This document shows positions 24,640 through 35,800 of a DNA stretch of 64,000 bases, piece after piece. A model generated the notes under the pieces. It saw only the letters and a program-made list of their open reading frames with translations. It ran no database searches and was not told where the DNA came from. Position 1 is the stretch's first letter. Every line of letters begins with the position of its first letter. The position numbers and the translations under genes are program-made. The stretch is from Mariannaea sp. PMI_226 (lineage: Eukaryota > Ascomycota > Sordariomycetes > Hypocreales > Nectriaceae), in assembly GCA_024336345.1 (NCBI GenBank), contig JANFOG010000006.1, forward strand, positions 1,736,001 to 1,800,000, given 5' to 3'.

Positions 24640-24900
24640 TCACCGTTCCTCTTCCTGCAATACTACCAAATGAAAAGAAAATCGAGAAAATAAATGCATA
24701 GCAACCAATGAATATGAACTCTGCCAGTGCCCAGCTAACCCCTGAAATGTCTGAGGATTTGAGATATTCCTATACAATACGCCATGAAATACCTTGGAGC
24801 GACAGGTTTTTTATTCTTGTATAGCCAGCAACATTATTAATGATCAGGGATAGATTGGCCCTAAAAGGACATATGACCGTCTGATTTAGATAAATATCAC
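24640..24900 (-). pseudogene. Relic of a Dal5-type MFS transporter (C-terminal part)
   Basis: Read on the minus strand, this stretch matches the C-terminal part of the intact transporter at 29701-31360. YLNQTVICPF corresponds to YLNQAAICPF, NNVAGYTR to TNIAGYTK, and WALAEFIFIG to WASAEFTFIG. Similarity is also plain at the DNA level (24640-24900 against about 29760-30010). There are stops and frame breaks, so it is dead. It lies downstream of and convergent to a Zn2Cys6 gene, the same arrangement as the intact transporter. Confidence 0.85.
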
Positions 24901-24989
24901 ATCCTAAACTCTGACGGGAGAAACACAGGCAGACTTGTTGCATTGCAGATGTTGAAATTTATACGTAACCCTTTACTTCATCCTGAATT

Positions 24990-25756
24990 TCATTTATTCT
25001 CCATACTACAGTTCTCCCAATTACCTTGAAGAGGCTGCCAAATTGGCCAGCTGAAAAACTCAGGGTGCCCAATAAAACCTTGCGGTATCTGCCTAGCATT
25101 ACCTGAATGTTGGAACGTTCGTGATACCGATGTTTCACTGTCCGGGGTCCATGGTGCTTCTATTGAGTCTTCCCTACAGCTTGACACGGTTGTTCCTCCG
25201 AAGACACTCTCCAAGTCTCCCTCAGTATCGACGGAGCTATAAAAATCCCCTTTCACAGCTTTCTTACTTCCTGAGGGGCCCCAAGAGTCCATTGAGCACA
25301 ATCTCGATTGCAGTGCCCAAAGGGCTTCGCAAACTCTTCTAGCCTGATCTCTTTGACGTTCTAGGTCCTCTATCCTATCATGAAGATTTCTGATTATCTG
25401 GTACTGGCGTTCCCGATATGTGCGCTGATATATTCGATTTTGAGCTCTGCGCTTCTGTTGATGGTCAAACACTGCATGATATCTATATGAGGAGTAAGCG
25501 TACTAGGGATACATACAGCAAGTTGATCCTCGGTGGCTGGCGTCTGTCTCTTTCGCTTGTTTTCTGGTCCTAACCATGTCTTTGTCGGCGTGGTACGGTG
25601 GGCTGTGCTCTCGTGGCAATTTTCCTCCAGCCCTACGGGAGATTGCTGTGACATGAATCCATATGCGTCTTCATCAGTTATGGCTGCCATGTCAGATACT
25701 TGAGCTTCCGCTCGTCTGGCTCCTGGCCCTAGCGCAGTCCAACCGTGTGTATTCAT
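24990..25756 (-). CDS. bZIP transcription factor (234 aa)
   Basis: Two minus-strand exons (25756-25517, 25454-24990) join in phase. The junction creates a complete basic region, KRRAQNRIYQRTYRER, with the N-x7-R signature (Asn86 to Arg94) near residues 81-97. It is followed by a short heptad-like region (IIRNLHDRIEDLERQ). This resembles the fungal AP-1-like/AflR-neighbour bZIP type with an AQR-type core in which alanines are replaced by I-Y. The acceptor at 25455 was chosen because the AG nearer the start gives the wrong phase. The C-terminal half has no known domain. Probably nuclear; it may bind as a dimer, though the zipper is short. Confidence 0.8.
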
Positions 25757-27059
25757 GATGAAAAGTCCGATTCTTGTCAAAGATAAGAAATGAATTTGGA
25801 AAGTACAACAGGCGCCAGCTGGCTATAAATCACAAGATACGAAATATGATCATATCCGAAACGAAATAGTGCAGTTACTGTCATCTCACAATGGGTTGCT
25901 CGTATATGGCGACTGGATGGCTTGCATTCAATTGGTCTGCAGAAGTCCCTTGTAATGCGGAGCTTATGGAGAACATCCAGCCCAATGGTGTGGAACTGGA
26001 ACGGAAAAATGGGGTAGGAAAGGCCGGTTTTAGGGCTGGCGGCGTCTTGGTGGGACTGGTCCTTACGACCAATCCGCGGTTCTGTGCCAGCATCAGTTAC
26101 TCTACGATAGTATGCTTCAATCAGCATCTCCTCCTTACAGAGTACACCGTTCCGGTCTAAGATGCCGCCCTCAGTAGTCCCCACTCCATCGCCACAGACA
26201 CACCCCAGCAACGTGGTCCAGCACGAGTAAAAGAACAGCACTATGACGCGATTCAAATCTTTTACTAGTGTATTAGATAACCATGGTGTCTGACCATTTT
26301 GGCCTTTTGTAAGTCGGTCAGCTATGTAGTAACAGAGAGTACTACTCGATCTGATGGTCCACATTAACCAATGTTAGCCGAGCTGAGGTACAGTTCCTGT
26401 TATCGCTGGCCTACGCCACCAAAGACGCAAAACGAATAACGCTGCTCTGCTACATCTGTAATAGTTCCATAGCTGAGAGCCATCTAAAATCTATTTTCTA
26501 AAATCCATTTCGGTTAATTTGGTGACTGATGCTAGTGTAAAATAGTTGCTATCATGTAGAATCTTGTATAGCGAGGAGTGTGTGTCATATTGTCAAGGCT
26601 TTTGGTTACCTCTCGGTCACTTGGTGATGAATAGGGCTACCTCCGCGCGTTGGCCCTTTTACAACGGACTTTTGAGTTCGGGAGTCCGGCATTAGTGGCG
26701 AAACTAATAGAAATTTAAGGCCTCATCGCTCAATCAGAATCAAGAGCGAGGCTTGAGATGTCTACTCAACGGCACGGGCATCTGTGGAACCTGACTAGTC
26801 TTGAAGCAGTAAACGATAATACGGCCAGGGCAGGGTTTGGCGCCACTCGGCGGAAGACCGATGGAATAAGGAGTCTCAAGGACCGTCGGGATAAGACATA
26901 CATACGGATTTACATGTTCGGAATTAAAGTCAAGTCTCATTCATCATCGACTTTCGAGGATGTTCCTGCCTACATATAGCCCTATAGGGCATGTATTTAA
27001 CATTACTGGCCTTCAATCTGCGGTACTCAAAACTCATCTACAACAGTGAACAAAATCAA
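25757..27059. other. Intergenic between divergent regulators
   Basis: Divergent promoter region of the bZIP gene and the Zn2Cys6 gene at 27060. A 195-codon minus-strand frame (25777-26364) is open but resembles nothing I know and is rejected as a gene. Confidence 0.5.
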
Positions 27060-29413
27060 ATGGCGAATCATATAAAAAGCAAGCGAAATCGTCCCAAAGT
27101 CCCTCTATCCAGTCGCAAGAGGGCAATGCAGGCATGCACGCCATGTCGTCTCCGGAAAATCAAGTGCAAACTTGACTCTGGGTCTTCTTGCCAAAGTTGC
27201 ACAATTAATAATCTGAGATGCTTTTTTGAGCCATCGAAAACCGATGCCACAGAGGACTGCGAGTTCGTGGCCAGGTCAGCCGTCTTACCTCAGTGATATT
27301 GACATCAGCTAACGAAGCACACAGTGACGATGCCAACAATGCACTCGTCTGCGATGTGTTAAGAAAATTCAACAAAGTTTTTCCAAGCGTTGACTTAAAC
27401 CGACGTCACGTTGCTTCGCTTCTCCGACTATTACCCCAAGATGGTCGACCCAGACTGCCAGGTAGGCCAGATCATTTGGCTCTTAATCAAACGGAAGCAA
27501 CGGCTGCAGGTAACTACTGTCCATGAGACTCAAACACTGTAACGAATGAATCCTGAATTATTAGATCGCGGCGATAAAAGCGGTGTTCTTGCCAACGAGG
27601 GGTTTTTAACGTTGGCGGCTCAGCTGGTTTCACAAGCAAAGCCTCGTGATAATTTACACAACAATGGGCTAGCGGTAAATCTCAAATACATCTATTTCTG
27701 GGAGCGTAGAAGCGCTAATATTTTTCTTTTAGGACGACGTCTTACATTCCTTTGATATGACCCACCTTGAAGAACCCTGTAGCATACTTTCGTCGATTGT
27801 AAGCCAATTTCCAAGCCAAGCGGGAGCCGAGTCTCTCGTGAACATCTTCTTCTCAGTTGGACAAGCAAACTACTATATCTTGCATGAACCATGGTTCTGG
27901 CCGAAGTTGTCTGAGATATATCACAAGAACTCATTCATTCATACTGATTACCAATTCATCGGCCTGGCTCTTATGACTTTTGCTATTGCCAGCCAATATA
28001 CTGGAAATCGAAGCAACAACAGAACCATTGTACCTGGAATGAAGTATTTTCAAGATGCTCAAAGATTACTGCCTCAAATCCTAGCTGAACCGTGTTTAGA
28101 AAGTGTTCAGACCTGCTTAATGATGGCAAGTTATCTACTCCCAATTCGCGGTGCCGGGCCATCTTACATTTATATCCGCCTGGCTATGCAAATGGCAGTT
28201 GCTCAAGGGTTACACAAAGCAAACTCAGGTCACGAAATATCGTCTGCCGTACGCGAGATCCATAGCCGCGTATTTTGGAGCACTTATATCAATGAACGGT
28301 ACGAGACTCTGTTTACTCGAGCTTGGAAGAAGTTATTCTATGTTCTAACTTGAACAGTCGCATCACCGGAGACTTGGGGTACAAAGGTGTTATTCAAATA
28401 TCTGAAATTGAGTGTCCGCCTCCCCAGAAATGCAGCGAACTGGATGAAGGCAAAACTTCCCAAATCGATCGTTTTATAGCGTTCAGGGAGTTGTCGTTGC
28501 TCTTTGACGAAGCTCTGCAACTAAGGTAGGAAAATGCCACAAACCTCGTGTGCGTGACAGCAGCGCAAAGGTCTAATTTCTGCTCTTCTACAGAAAATAT
28601 GGAAACACCTCTGTTGACTTTCGTAACGCCTGTTCGCGCCTGCGAGGTTGGAATCGGAGCTTACATTCTAACGTTCAGAGACTTGTCAACTGGTCACTCA
28701 GGGCAAATGCTGACTTACAAATCCATTACCACTTGTGCTGGACGTACCTTGGCCGGGTCGACCTGATCCGAATCATCCAAGACTACCTCAACAATCGAAG
28801 AGCGGGTTTGCACATGGAAAACGACGAGCCCAATGGCCCTTCTGTAACTCTTGCGACTTTGTGTGTCGATTCTGCCTACAAGATTATTAACCTAATTAAT
28901 CTCCTTCTCCAGGAGCACCAGCTTGCCAAATTTTCTCATACAGACTTTCATTCATGCAGCTCTGCCACGACCATAATTTTACTGGACAGCATTATTCATC
29001 CCAGTAGTGAAGGAGGGCTGAAGGTCGCTACTGGTATGCAGGCCTTGCGATTCATGGCCGCTGAAAATAGTAAGGCACTGAAGAGTTTAAAATACATCGA
29101 GGGGCTCGTACAAGAGATCAACGAGGTCTTGGCTTACTTATACGGGCGAACCACTCCGTCTGAATACCACGCCATCCACTCGCCAGATCAGAGTTCAAGA
29201 GGGAGTCCACTGGGTGCAGACGCCCAACATCAGGTGCCGGTACAACTCGATGCGTACTATGACTCAGATCAAAGCCAGGAAATGACATTAGTGGACAATT
29301 CCAAATGCACTGTGGGTGGTCCGAATCCTGAAAACTCCATTTTTAGCACCATAGATGCTATCTTAGATACATGGGCATTGGACATCTCAAGTTATAGTGG
29401 ACTCAATTTCTGA
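27060..29413 (+). CDS. Zn2Cys6 fungal transcription factor (687 aa), paralogue of the gene at 50.4-52.5 kb
   Basis: Six exons in phase: 27060-27274, 27325-27509, 27565-27674, 27733-28298, 28358-28525 and 28594-29413. The zinc cluster is at residues 26-54 (Cys 26, 29, 36, 44, 47, 54), beginning CTPCRLRKIKC. The middle region has the fungal-specific TF pattern (VNIFFSVGQANYYILHE; FWSTYINER). The C-terminal part is longer than in the paralogue and ends in a DTWALDIS stretch. Exon lengths are 215, 185, 110, 566, 168 and 820 bases; the paralogue has 215, 185, 101, 563, 168 and 604. The gene is followed convergently by a Dal5-type transporter only about 290 bases away, which makes that transporter a plausible target. 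Confidence 0.9.
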
Positions 29414-29700
29414 ATGAGTTTTGCTGCTATTTAGGCGCAAAGGGGATTTCATGATGGTTTACGGTAAGGAGATTAGAAAGGAGCAGATGCTATGAAAAAT
29501 CGCACATATTTTGTCGAAACAAATTAGATACCGGATAACTGGGCAATAGTAAGCACAAAGTAAGCAATTAAATATAAAATTAATTACTAGCTAGGATCTC
29601 TAATTATACTACATACTTAAAATCAGGATTCTCTTTATCAGTTAAATCAAGCCACCTTAATTATAACGTTAGTATAGATAGGCATTTAAACTGGATAAAC

Positions 29701-31360
29701 TTACTCATTTTCGCTAGATCCGTCAGCTTCATAATTTTCTACTAATAAAGCCTTTTCCCTGTTCCTCCTCCGATAGTACCACCAAATATAAAGAACATCT
29801 AGAAAACAGAGGGCATAGCAACCAATGAAGGTGAATTCTGCTGATGCCCATCTACCCCCTCGAAATGTCTGGGGACCTATGATGTTTCCTATACAATATG
29901 CTATGAGATACATTGCAGCGACAGTGGTCTTCTTAGTATACCCAGCAATATTAGTAGAAACCAGGGACAGAATGGCCACAAATGGACATATGGCCGCCTG
30001 ATTCAGGTAGAAACCAGCCAATCTACCAACTCTCTGGTTTTCTGGTAGAGCCGCAATTAAAGACATTCCTATAATTGCAACGATCAAGCCAGCAGAACTT
30101 ACCAGAAGTCGATTCTTGAGTCGATCTCCTAGATGCCCGCTCAGAATAACAACCACGATCTGCACAGCACCTCCCGGAGCACCATAAAGCAGTGCCTCTT
30201 CAGCAGTATACCCGAATGATCGGATTAAGGGAGAAAAGAAGTTGGTTAACCCTCCATTCGGGACCATGGCAATGAGAGCATAGATACAGAACGCCCAAGA
30301 GAGAGGATCTGTGAGCGCTTCCACTACCTGATATTTTTTCCACTGCCTGTTTCCGATCCCTTGTTGGTTGACTTTGATTCTTTGAATACAGAGCAAACGG
30401 TCCTGTTTCGTCAGCCACCAAGCATTGGTCTGATTATCTGGTACGATCCATAAGAAGACAACTCCAAAAGCTGTGGTAATTGCGCCGCAGATAAGGAAAA
30501 TGATCTTCCAAGGCTCCATGGAATACCCATGCCTCTGGGCCCCGGTCGCGACTCCATACGCCACAACGCCGCCGAAGATTTGAGCAACTCCATTGAAACT
30601 GAACCACAGCCCTGTCCGGGTGCCCTGTTCGCGTTTCGTGTACCATTGCGATGTAATCAGAGCAAACCCAGGGGTCACCGAGGCCTCGAGTACGCCCATG
30701 AAAAATCGAAGCACCATCGCACCACCAAAATTTCTTACCCCGGCGAAGCAGCAAAGCACTGCACCCCATGCTGTGATGTTGAGCCCGAGATACTTTGCTA
30801 GAGGAAGGCGTTGCAACAATCTCTGGCTGCATGGTCAACATAGACTTTTGCACTACGAGAATCTTGATTGCATACAGTGGTTGGCCATTCTCCGGCGAGG
30901 TAACCAAAGTAAAAAAAGCTTCAGAATATATTAATTACATTTTCAGAGGCACTCTAAATGTATACTATACATACCTTGCTAGCCAGCTGTATTGATCACC
31001 TCGCAGTCCGATCCCACCGTCTGGACGCGGCGACGCGATTCCCATAACAATTGCATAGTTTAGTGTTATTTTGTCAAGGAAATTTAGCGCATAAACTACA
31101 CAGAGTATCTAGGAAAAGCAGAATTTAGCAAGAAAAGCTGTAGTCGGGTTATGCCACGAGCATCTTACCGGCATCATCCACCGGTCTATTCTCCTCACAA
31201 GCCTTGCAGAGGTTTCGTTGTTGACCTGAAGCTCAGATGACGGTACATCTGTCAGAACTTTCGAGGCCAGATCGGGTCCTCGTTCTCTAGATCCATTCGT
31301 GTCCTGAGGCCATATATTTGTACTCGCATCAACGACAGCTGCGACGTCAAGTTTGGTCAT
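29701..31360 (-). CDS. MFS transporter, anion:cation symporter (Dal5/allantoate permease-like) family (496 aa)
   Basis: Four minus-strand exons in phase: 31360-31169, 31108-30975, 30918-30876 and 30822-29701. The resulting 496 residues are the normal length of this family with about 12 membrane segments. After a hydrophilic N-terminus, the first membrane segment begins ILCVVYALNFLDK (a typical LDRxN-like position); next come LRGDQYSWLA, FFYFGYLAGEWPTT and RLLQRLPLAKYLG, all classical ACS-family landmarks. The 43-base exon 3 is small, but the protein is broken without it. Members import organic anions such as allantoate, nicotinate, pantothenate or sugar acids with protons at the plasma membrane. 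Its neighbour is a convergent Zn2Cys6 factor. Confidence 0.9.
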
Positions 31361-31956
31361 TTTGAGGAGTTTCTCTGCCGAGTCAATCAGCCAAGAGCAA
31401 GTATGACTTCCGGCGAATGAGCAGCGCTGCTCTGTTTTTAAACTATTGAGATAATGTCCCACTAGGCTTCTCCTCGTAGCGTTGATTGATTGTGGGTTTA
31501 ATGGCTGCAGCACTAGTGCAGTGTTTAATTTCTCATGGTATCGGAGCATGCTACCGAACTAGGGCCTCACATTTTCGCTGATGAATGTAACCACGGCGAA
31601 AAGAATAAGCTCCACACTAAATTCGCTATTGCATGGCAGACCGACCGCTAAGCGATACTGTGGAAGAAGAGTAAGTCTTGCGTCACCCTAAACCCGAGCT
31701 TCATGCACCTTATTCAGCATGCACCTTATTCAGCATGCACCTTATTCAGCATGCACCAGCCGGCGTTGGTAATCATCCAGCCCGCCACAGCTACAATGTA
31801 CGACATGTCTATAAGAGCCTATCATGTGATACTTCCCTGCTGCAATTCTTCTAATTATAAATTGCCAATCTTCACAGAATATCAATGTTTATGCAACAGC
31901 CTTGCGCGTATCCTGCTGGTCCTTGTCTTACGAGGATGTGGGTCACAGAACCAGTG
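31361..31956. other. Divergent promoter region with a 16-base tandem repeat
   Basis: Region between the transporter (minus) and the bZIP-like gene (plus). No gene. The 16-base tandem repeat is listed separately. Confidence 0.6.
31702..31757. repeat. 16-base tandem repeat, 3.5 copies
   Basis: The unit CATGCACCTTATTCAG is repeated exactly three times and followed by a half unit. It contains CATGCA and lies about 200-255 bases upstream of the bZIP-like gene. Confidence 0.95.
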
Positions 31957-32608
31957 ATGTCTTCAGCAGCTCAGCCAGACTCTGATGACTGGACCCAAAT
32001 CTCCAACCTTGCTGAGCGCCGCAAAATACAAAACCGCATTTCTCAGCGCAATTATCGTAAGTAATCTCCCCTTGGCTTTGGGATTCAGACTTGGCTGAGA
32101 TCTGTGGTTCGAGAGCATCTGTGGATGGCGCACTCACATGAATAGCACTGTAGGGAAGAAACATGGGAACCGTCTGGAAGGCCTCGAGCGACAGTTTGGC
32201 TCTTCTGATGCCCAATCCGACAAGCCAAAGAATAAAGCCACTACTGGAAAGCGACCGCTGCCCAAACTAAAGTCGCAGTCACATGCGACAAAGCCCGTCA
32301 CCTCGCAGGTCTGGTTTCCTCCTGATGTTCCTCCCATAGAGCCCTCCGACGACCTCTTCTTCCCTGGCATCTTTTATGATCGGGCGCGGTCCAACCGTCC
32401 TCCTCCCATTGAGCTCTCCAACAACCTCTTCTGCCCTCGCACATCTTGTGACCGGATTCGCTCCAACATCCCTCCTCAGTTCACATACTCGACCTACTCA
32501 GCTCCCGAGGAGATACTGATTGCTCCTTACGGTGCTACTCAGCCGGAGCTGGCCACGACAAGCGCCGACGCCCAACAACTTCGTAATAGCTTCCAAGAAT
32601 ACCTATAA
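31957..32608 (+). CDS. bZIP-like transcription factor with a weak zipper (184 aa)
   Basis: Two exons (31957-32056 and 32154-32608) join in phase. The basic region, ERRKIQNRISQRNYRKKHG, spans about residues 20-38 with Asn26-x7-Arg34, matching the fungal KIQNRIAQRNYR class of bZIP proteins. The following segment (NRLEGLERQFG) has only about two heptads, so the leucine zipper is poor or absent. The C-terminal half is rich in Pro and Ser, with duplicated PPIE(P/L)S-type segments. Probably nuclear. Low-complexity tails are normal in this class. Confidence 0.75.
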
Positions 32609-35600
32609 AGCCCCCATCAAATAATGCAATCTAATAACACTATTAGGAGTAAGTTGTAACCCAGCGATAACAGACACATCTTTGTTACTAACAAGTATGT
32701 ACCTTCTGTAGATTCTGAAAGTTCTAGTCCCTACAATCGATTTCAACAACCACGGAAAATGCTGGTCAACTATCTCACTGTAGCGCCGGATATTATATTA
32801 ACGGGATTACCAGACTTCTCCTTCATATTTATACGACCATTAGCCAAACTGTATCCAGATCGTCGAAGATTATACACCGGCGCCTCCATCAATGAAGGCT
32901 TGTCTAACTTAATTTACCCTCAATCAACCAAGGTCTCTTACACCATGATTGTAGTCAATGATAGCAATAGCTATTACGAGACAGGAGCGGAGGCTATAGG
33001 CTTGCTGTCTACGGATTATTCTTCGCAACAAGGGGTATGACATGGTTTAGCATCGCAGTTTTGATTTTAGAGACATTGCTCTTTTGCTCTCTTGCTCTCT
33101 TACTCTCTCACTATACATTGAATAGCCATAGACACTAGTCAGGCTTTTGTCCATGTTCGTTTTTTGAGACAGACTACGTGCTGTGGCCCTGCCAACTGTA
33201 TAAACCGAAGCTTAGTTGGTTTATGTTGATAGATGGATCAGCACTTGAAACTGAGCAATTCTGGGTGTGCTGTCTTGTCATGTAGAGTCAATACACCCAT
33301 CAGCCTATACCTTATCCCTCAAGCGTGGTACCGGAAATTTCTCGCCCCTAACCGCCAACCGGAAAGTCTTTGTTGCAATGGCCACCCACAGCAACACTAC
33401 CGGAAGTGAAATGATCTAGATGTTGCTACTACAAATCTTCAAGGCGTTACGACCGTTGTAATTACTGTATTCAAGTTCTTGAAGAACAAATCTCTTCACC
33501 GAAGTCGTCATAGTTGGAATATTGAAACTATGTCGTATTACTATAGGGTATCCGTTGGATCTTGTTGAACATGTTGAACGCGGATGTTGGTCACGCGATG
33601 CGTTATGGCTCGGCTGTTATTTGTGATTTGTGCGTTATGTTTCTCAATATTTCTATATATAGGATAGTTATAACTACAATGCCGATCTGGACTTACTAAT
33701 TATACCCAGCCTAGCGACGGGGGGAAATTGGAGGGGCAGCATGTAATAAGTCTCTTGTTGCACTCAACCTAATTTTTGAACAGGATGTAAGATGTGTAAG
33801 ATGTTAAGCTCTCTGAGTAGATCTGGGACCTAATTACCTTGGAACATCACTCTCCACATCTCTCTCCCCTCCTTCTTAATACGGTTATATCTCCTACTAT
33901 TTTCTTAAAGGCACATAAGATGTGAAGCCCTATAAGTGGATCTACCATCTGACTACCTTAGAAAGCCGCTCTCCACATCTCTCCCCCCACCTTCTTGGTA
34001 AAGTCAAGTCTCCTTGCCGTCATATCAGTGGCCTAACATGCAACCTGTCCAATCAACTTCATAAGGGGTAGGATAGATTAACGAACTAATAGATCGTCAG
34101 CCGGCTTTAAAAACGGGTAAGACGTCGGATCCACTCCCTACCGAAGTCCCCCTTCATAATTAGATGTAGGCTTACACAGTATTGTGGTTAGAGCCCAGAG
34201 GTACTCTTCCACACACGACGAACCATTGGGCCATTCCTTCCGCAATGTTATGTTCACTTAGATCATAGCACAGAGAATACAAAACGACCAAGATTTTCGA
34301 GGAAAGCAAAGAGACTAAAGATTTGCCCCTTAAACTCTAGTACATGTAGACCTGATGGCTAGGTACGATAAGAGTATGTTTCTTAGGTGAAATTGGGTCG
34401 AGAAGGATTGTACTGAGAGTTAGACTGGCGGTCGTGGTGGCTTGCAATAGTCATTTCATGATCCGTCCCTATTCGAGCATAGCTGCCGCCCACGATAGGG
34501 AGTAAATTGTCTCTATCAGAGTGACCTTTCTTCCAGATTGCAGCAAAAGACTATAAGACCCAAATGAAGCTGGCACTGATGGCACGTACCGTAGAGATAT
34601 ATACAACTGAGAGGTAGCCGCTGTTGATTATGCTCTGGACGCCATAGTACATGGCGGAAGCCTTCACAGTGCCTACGACAATTGTGGCCATGGCAGTAGA
34701 GAGAGCGGAAATAGAGCAGACAAGCGCAGCCGGATGACAGAGATATTCTAGGAGTACCAGGATTCTAGTCGAGAGCAATGCCAAGAAATATCCCAACAAT
34801 AAGGGTGATTAAAGGAACAATGTAACCCTAAATCTGGGAATACCAACCTCACTACCTTCAGGTTCCAACGAGAATCCTACAGTGATCGCCCTGAGAAGAT
34901 CGCGCTGCCATGAAACTCGCCTCCCTCACCCTAATGAACAAGAAAGATAAGATAAAATACAATGAGTTCAATTCAATCAAAATAATGAAAACAAAGCGAT
35001 TGATCTACCAAAGATGCCCAGGCATTGATCTAGCCTGGTGTATGAGAATTTACTAATCTTCAGCTTTGGAAGTCTGGTAGGACTTCGCTTTCTACGATAT
35101 GCACGCTTTGCTTCAATAGGGTTCAAGTTGACCGCTTGCCTTAAATCTTACATGATGACTGATCTGGCCTATTAATCTGGAATCTCAAATTTCAACAGTG
35201 ATATAGCGCCGAGGTTCCATGTTACAGATGGAATGATTCCTGCCCTGCCCTCCGAGATTTTGACGGCTAAGCAGCACTGAAGTTCCTTTGTGGTGAGAAC
35301 GGCAAGTGGTGTCCCAATACAAACACTGTTTGACCCATATCTGAACAGTAGCCCAGTCCCTATCTTGTTGTAGAATATAATGAAGACAGCGTTTCTGAGT
35401 AAGATTCGGATATAACCGACTATGGACATGTGACGATGAGACTTAGTGTCTCTCCACCTCAACATGATGCAGACGAAAGTACCTATATACTTATTGTCCT
35501 GAAGGTGGCAGGTAGGATGAGTAAGTACTGCGCTGGCTAGACCAGGGGTGTAAACATTTGTACATGAGAATATTATTAGTAACACCTGCACTTCGACGCT

Positions 35601-35800
35601 CTGGCGCAGTATAAGAGGAGCAGTCGTCCCTCACGGTTTTGCAAAGAAGAAGTATCACGGCAGTCACGCAACAACCGTCTAGGCTGAGATTCAACAGCCC
35701 TCACAAGTGAATTTCAATACCAGAACCATCTTTGTAATAGCGTTCAGTTTTCTAGCCACGAAGACTTCAATTCGGCACGCCCCACGTCGTTTGGTTAGTC
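32609..35800. other. Long gene-free stretch with inverted repeat copy C
   Basis: About 3.2 kb without a gene I can support. Open frames at 32759-33040, 34551-34799 and 35172-35591 show no domain. It contains the reverse-complement copy of the dispersed repeat. Confidence 0.55.
33720..34140 (-). repeat. Dispersed repeat, copy C (inverted relative to A and B)
   Basis: The reverse complement follows the same order as copy B. AAGCCGG-type sequence near 34100 comes first, then two AAGAAGGTGGGG/GAGAGATGTGGAGAG units (near 33990 and 33870), then CATCCTGTTC, and finally TTATTACATGCTGCCCCTCC at 33729-33748. No coding capacity. Confidence 0.7.

Noticed and set aside
25777..26364. A 195-codon open frame on the minus strand
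   Set aside because: No domain, biased and irregular composition, no exon partners, and it sits in the divergent promoter region of two regulators; length is within what chance allows.
24990..32608. The two bZIP genes as a duplicated pair
   Set aside because: Their basic regions (KRRAQNRIYQRTYRER and ERRKIQNRISQRNYRKK) belong to different classes and the rest is unrelated.
32759..33040. A 93-codon plus-strand frame after the bZIP-like gene
   Set aside because: No recognisable motif, no ATG context or neighbours suggesting a gene, and no splicing signals to extend it.
34551..35591. Two minus-strand frames with hydrophobic stretches
   Set aside because: They look like chance membrane-like segments in AT-rich DNA; no family resemblance and no consistent exon structure.
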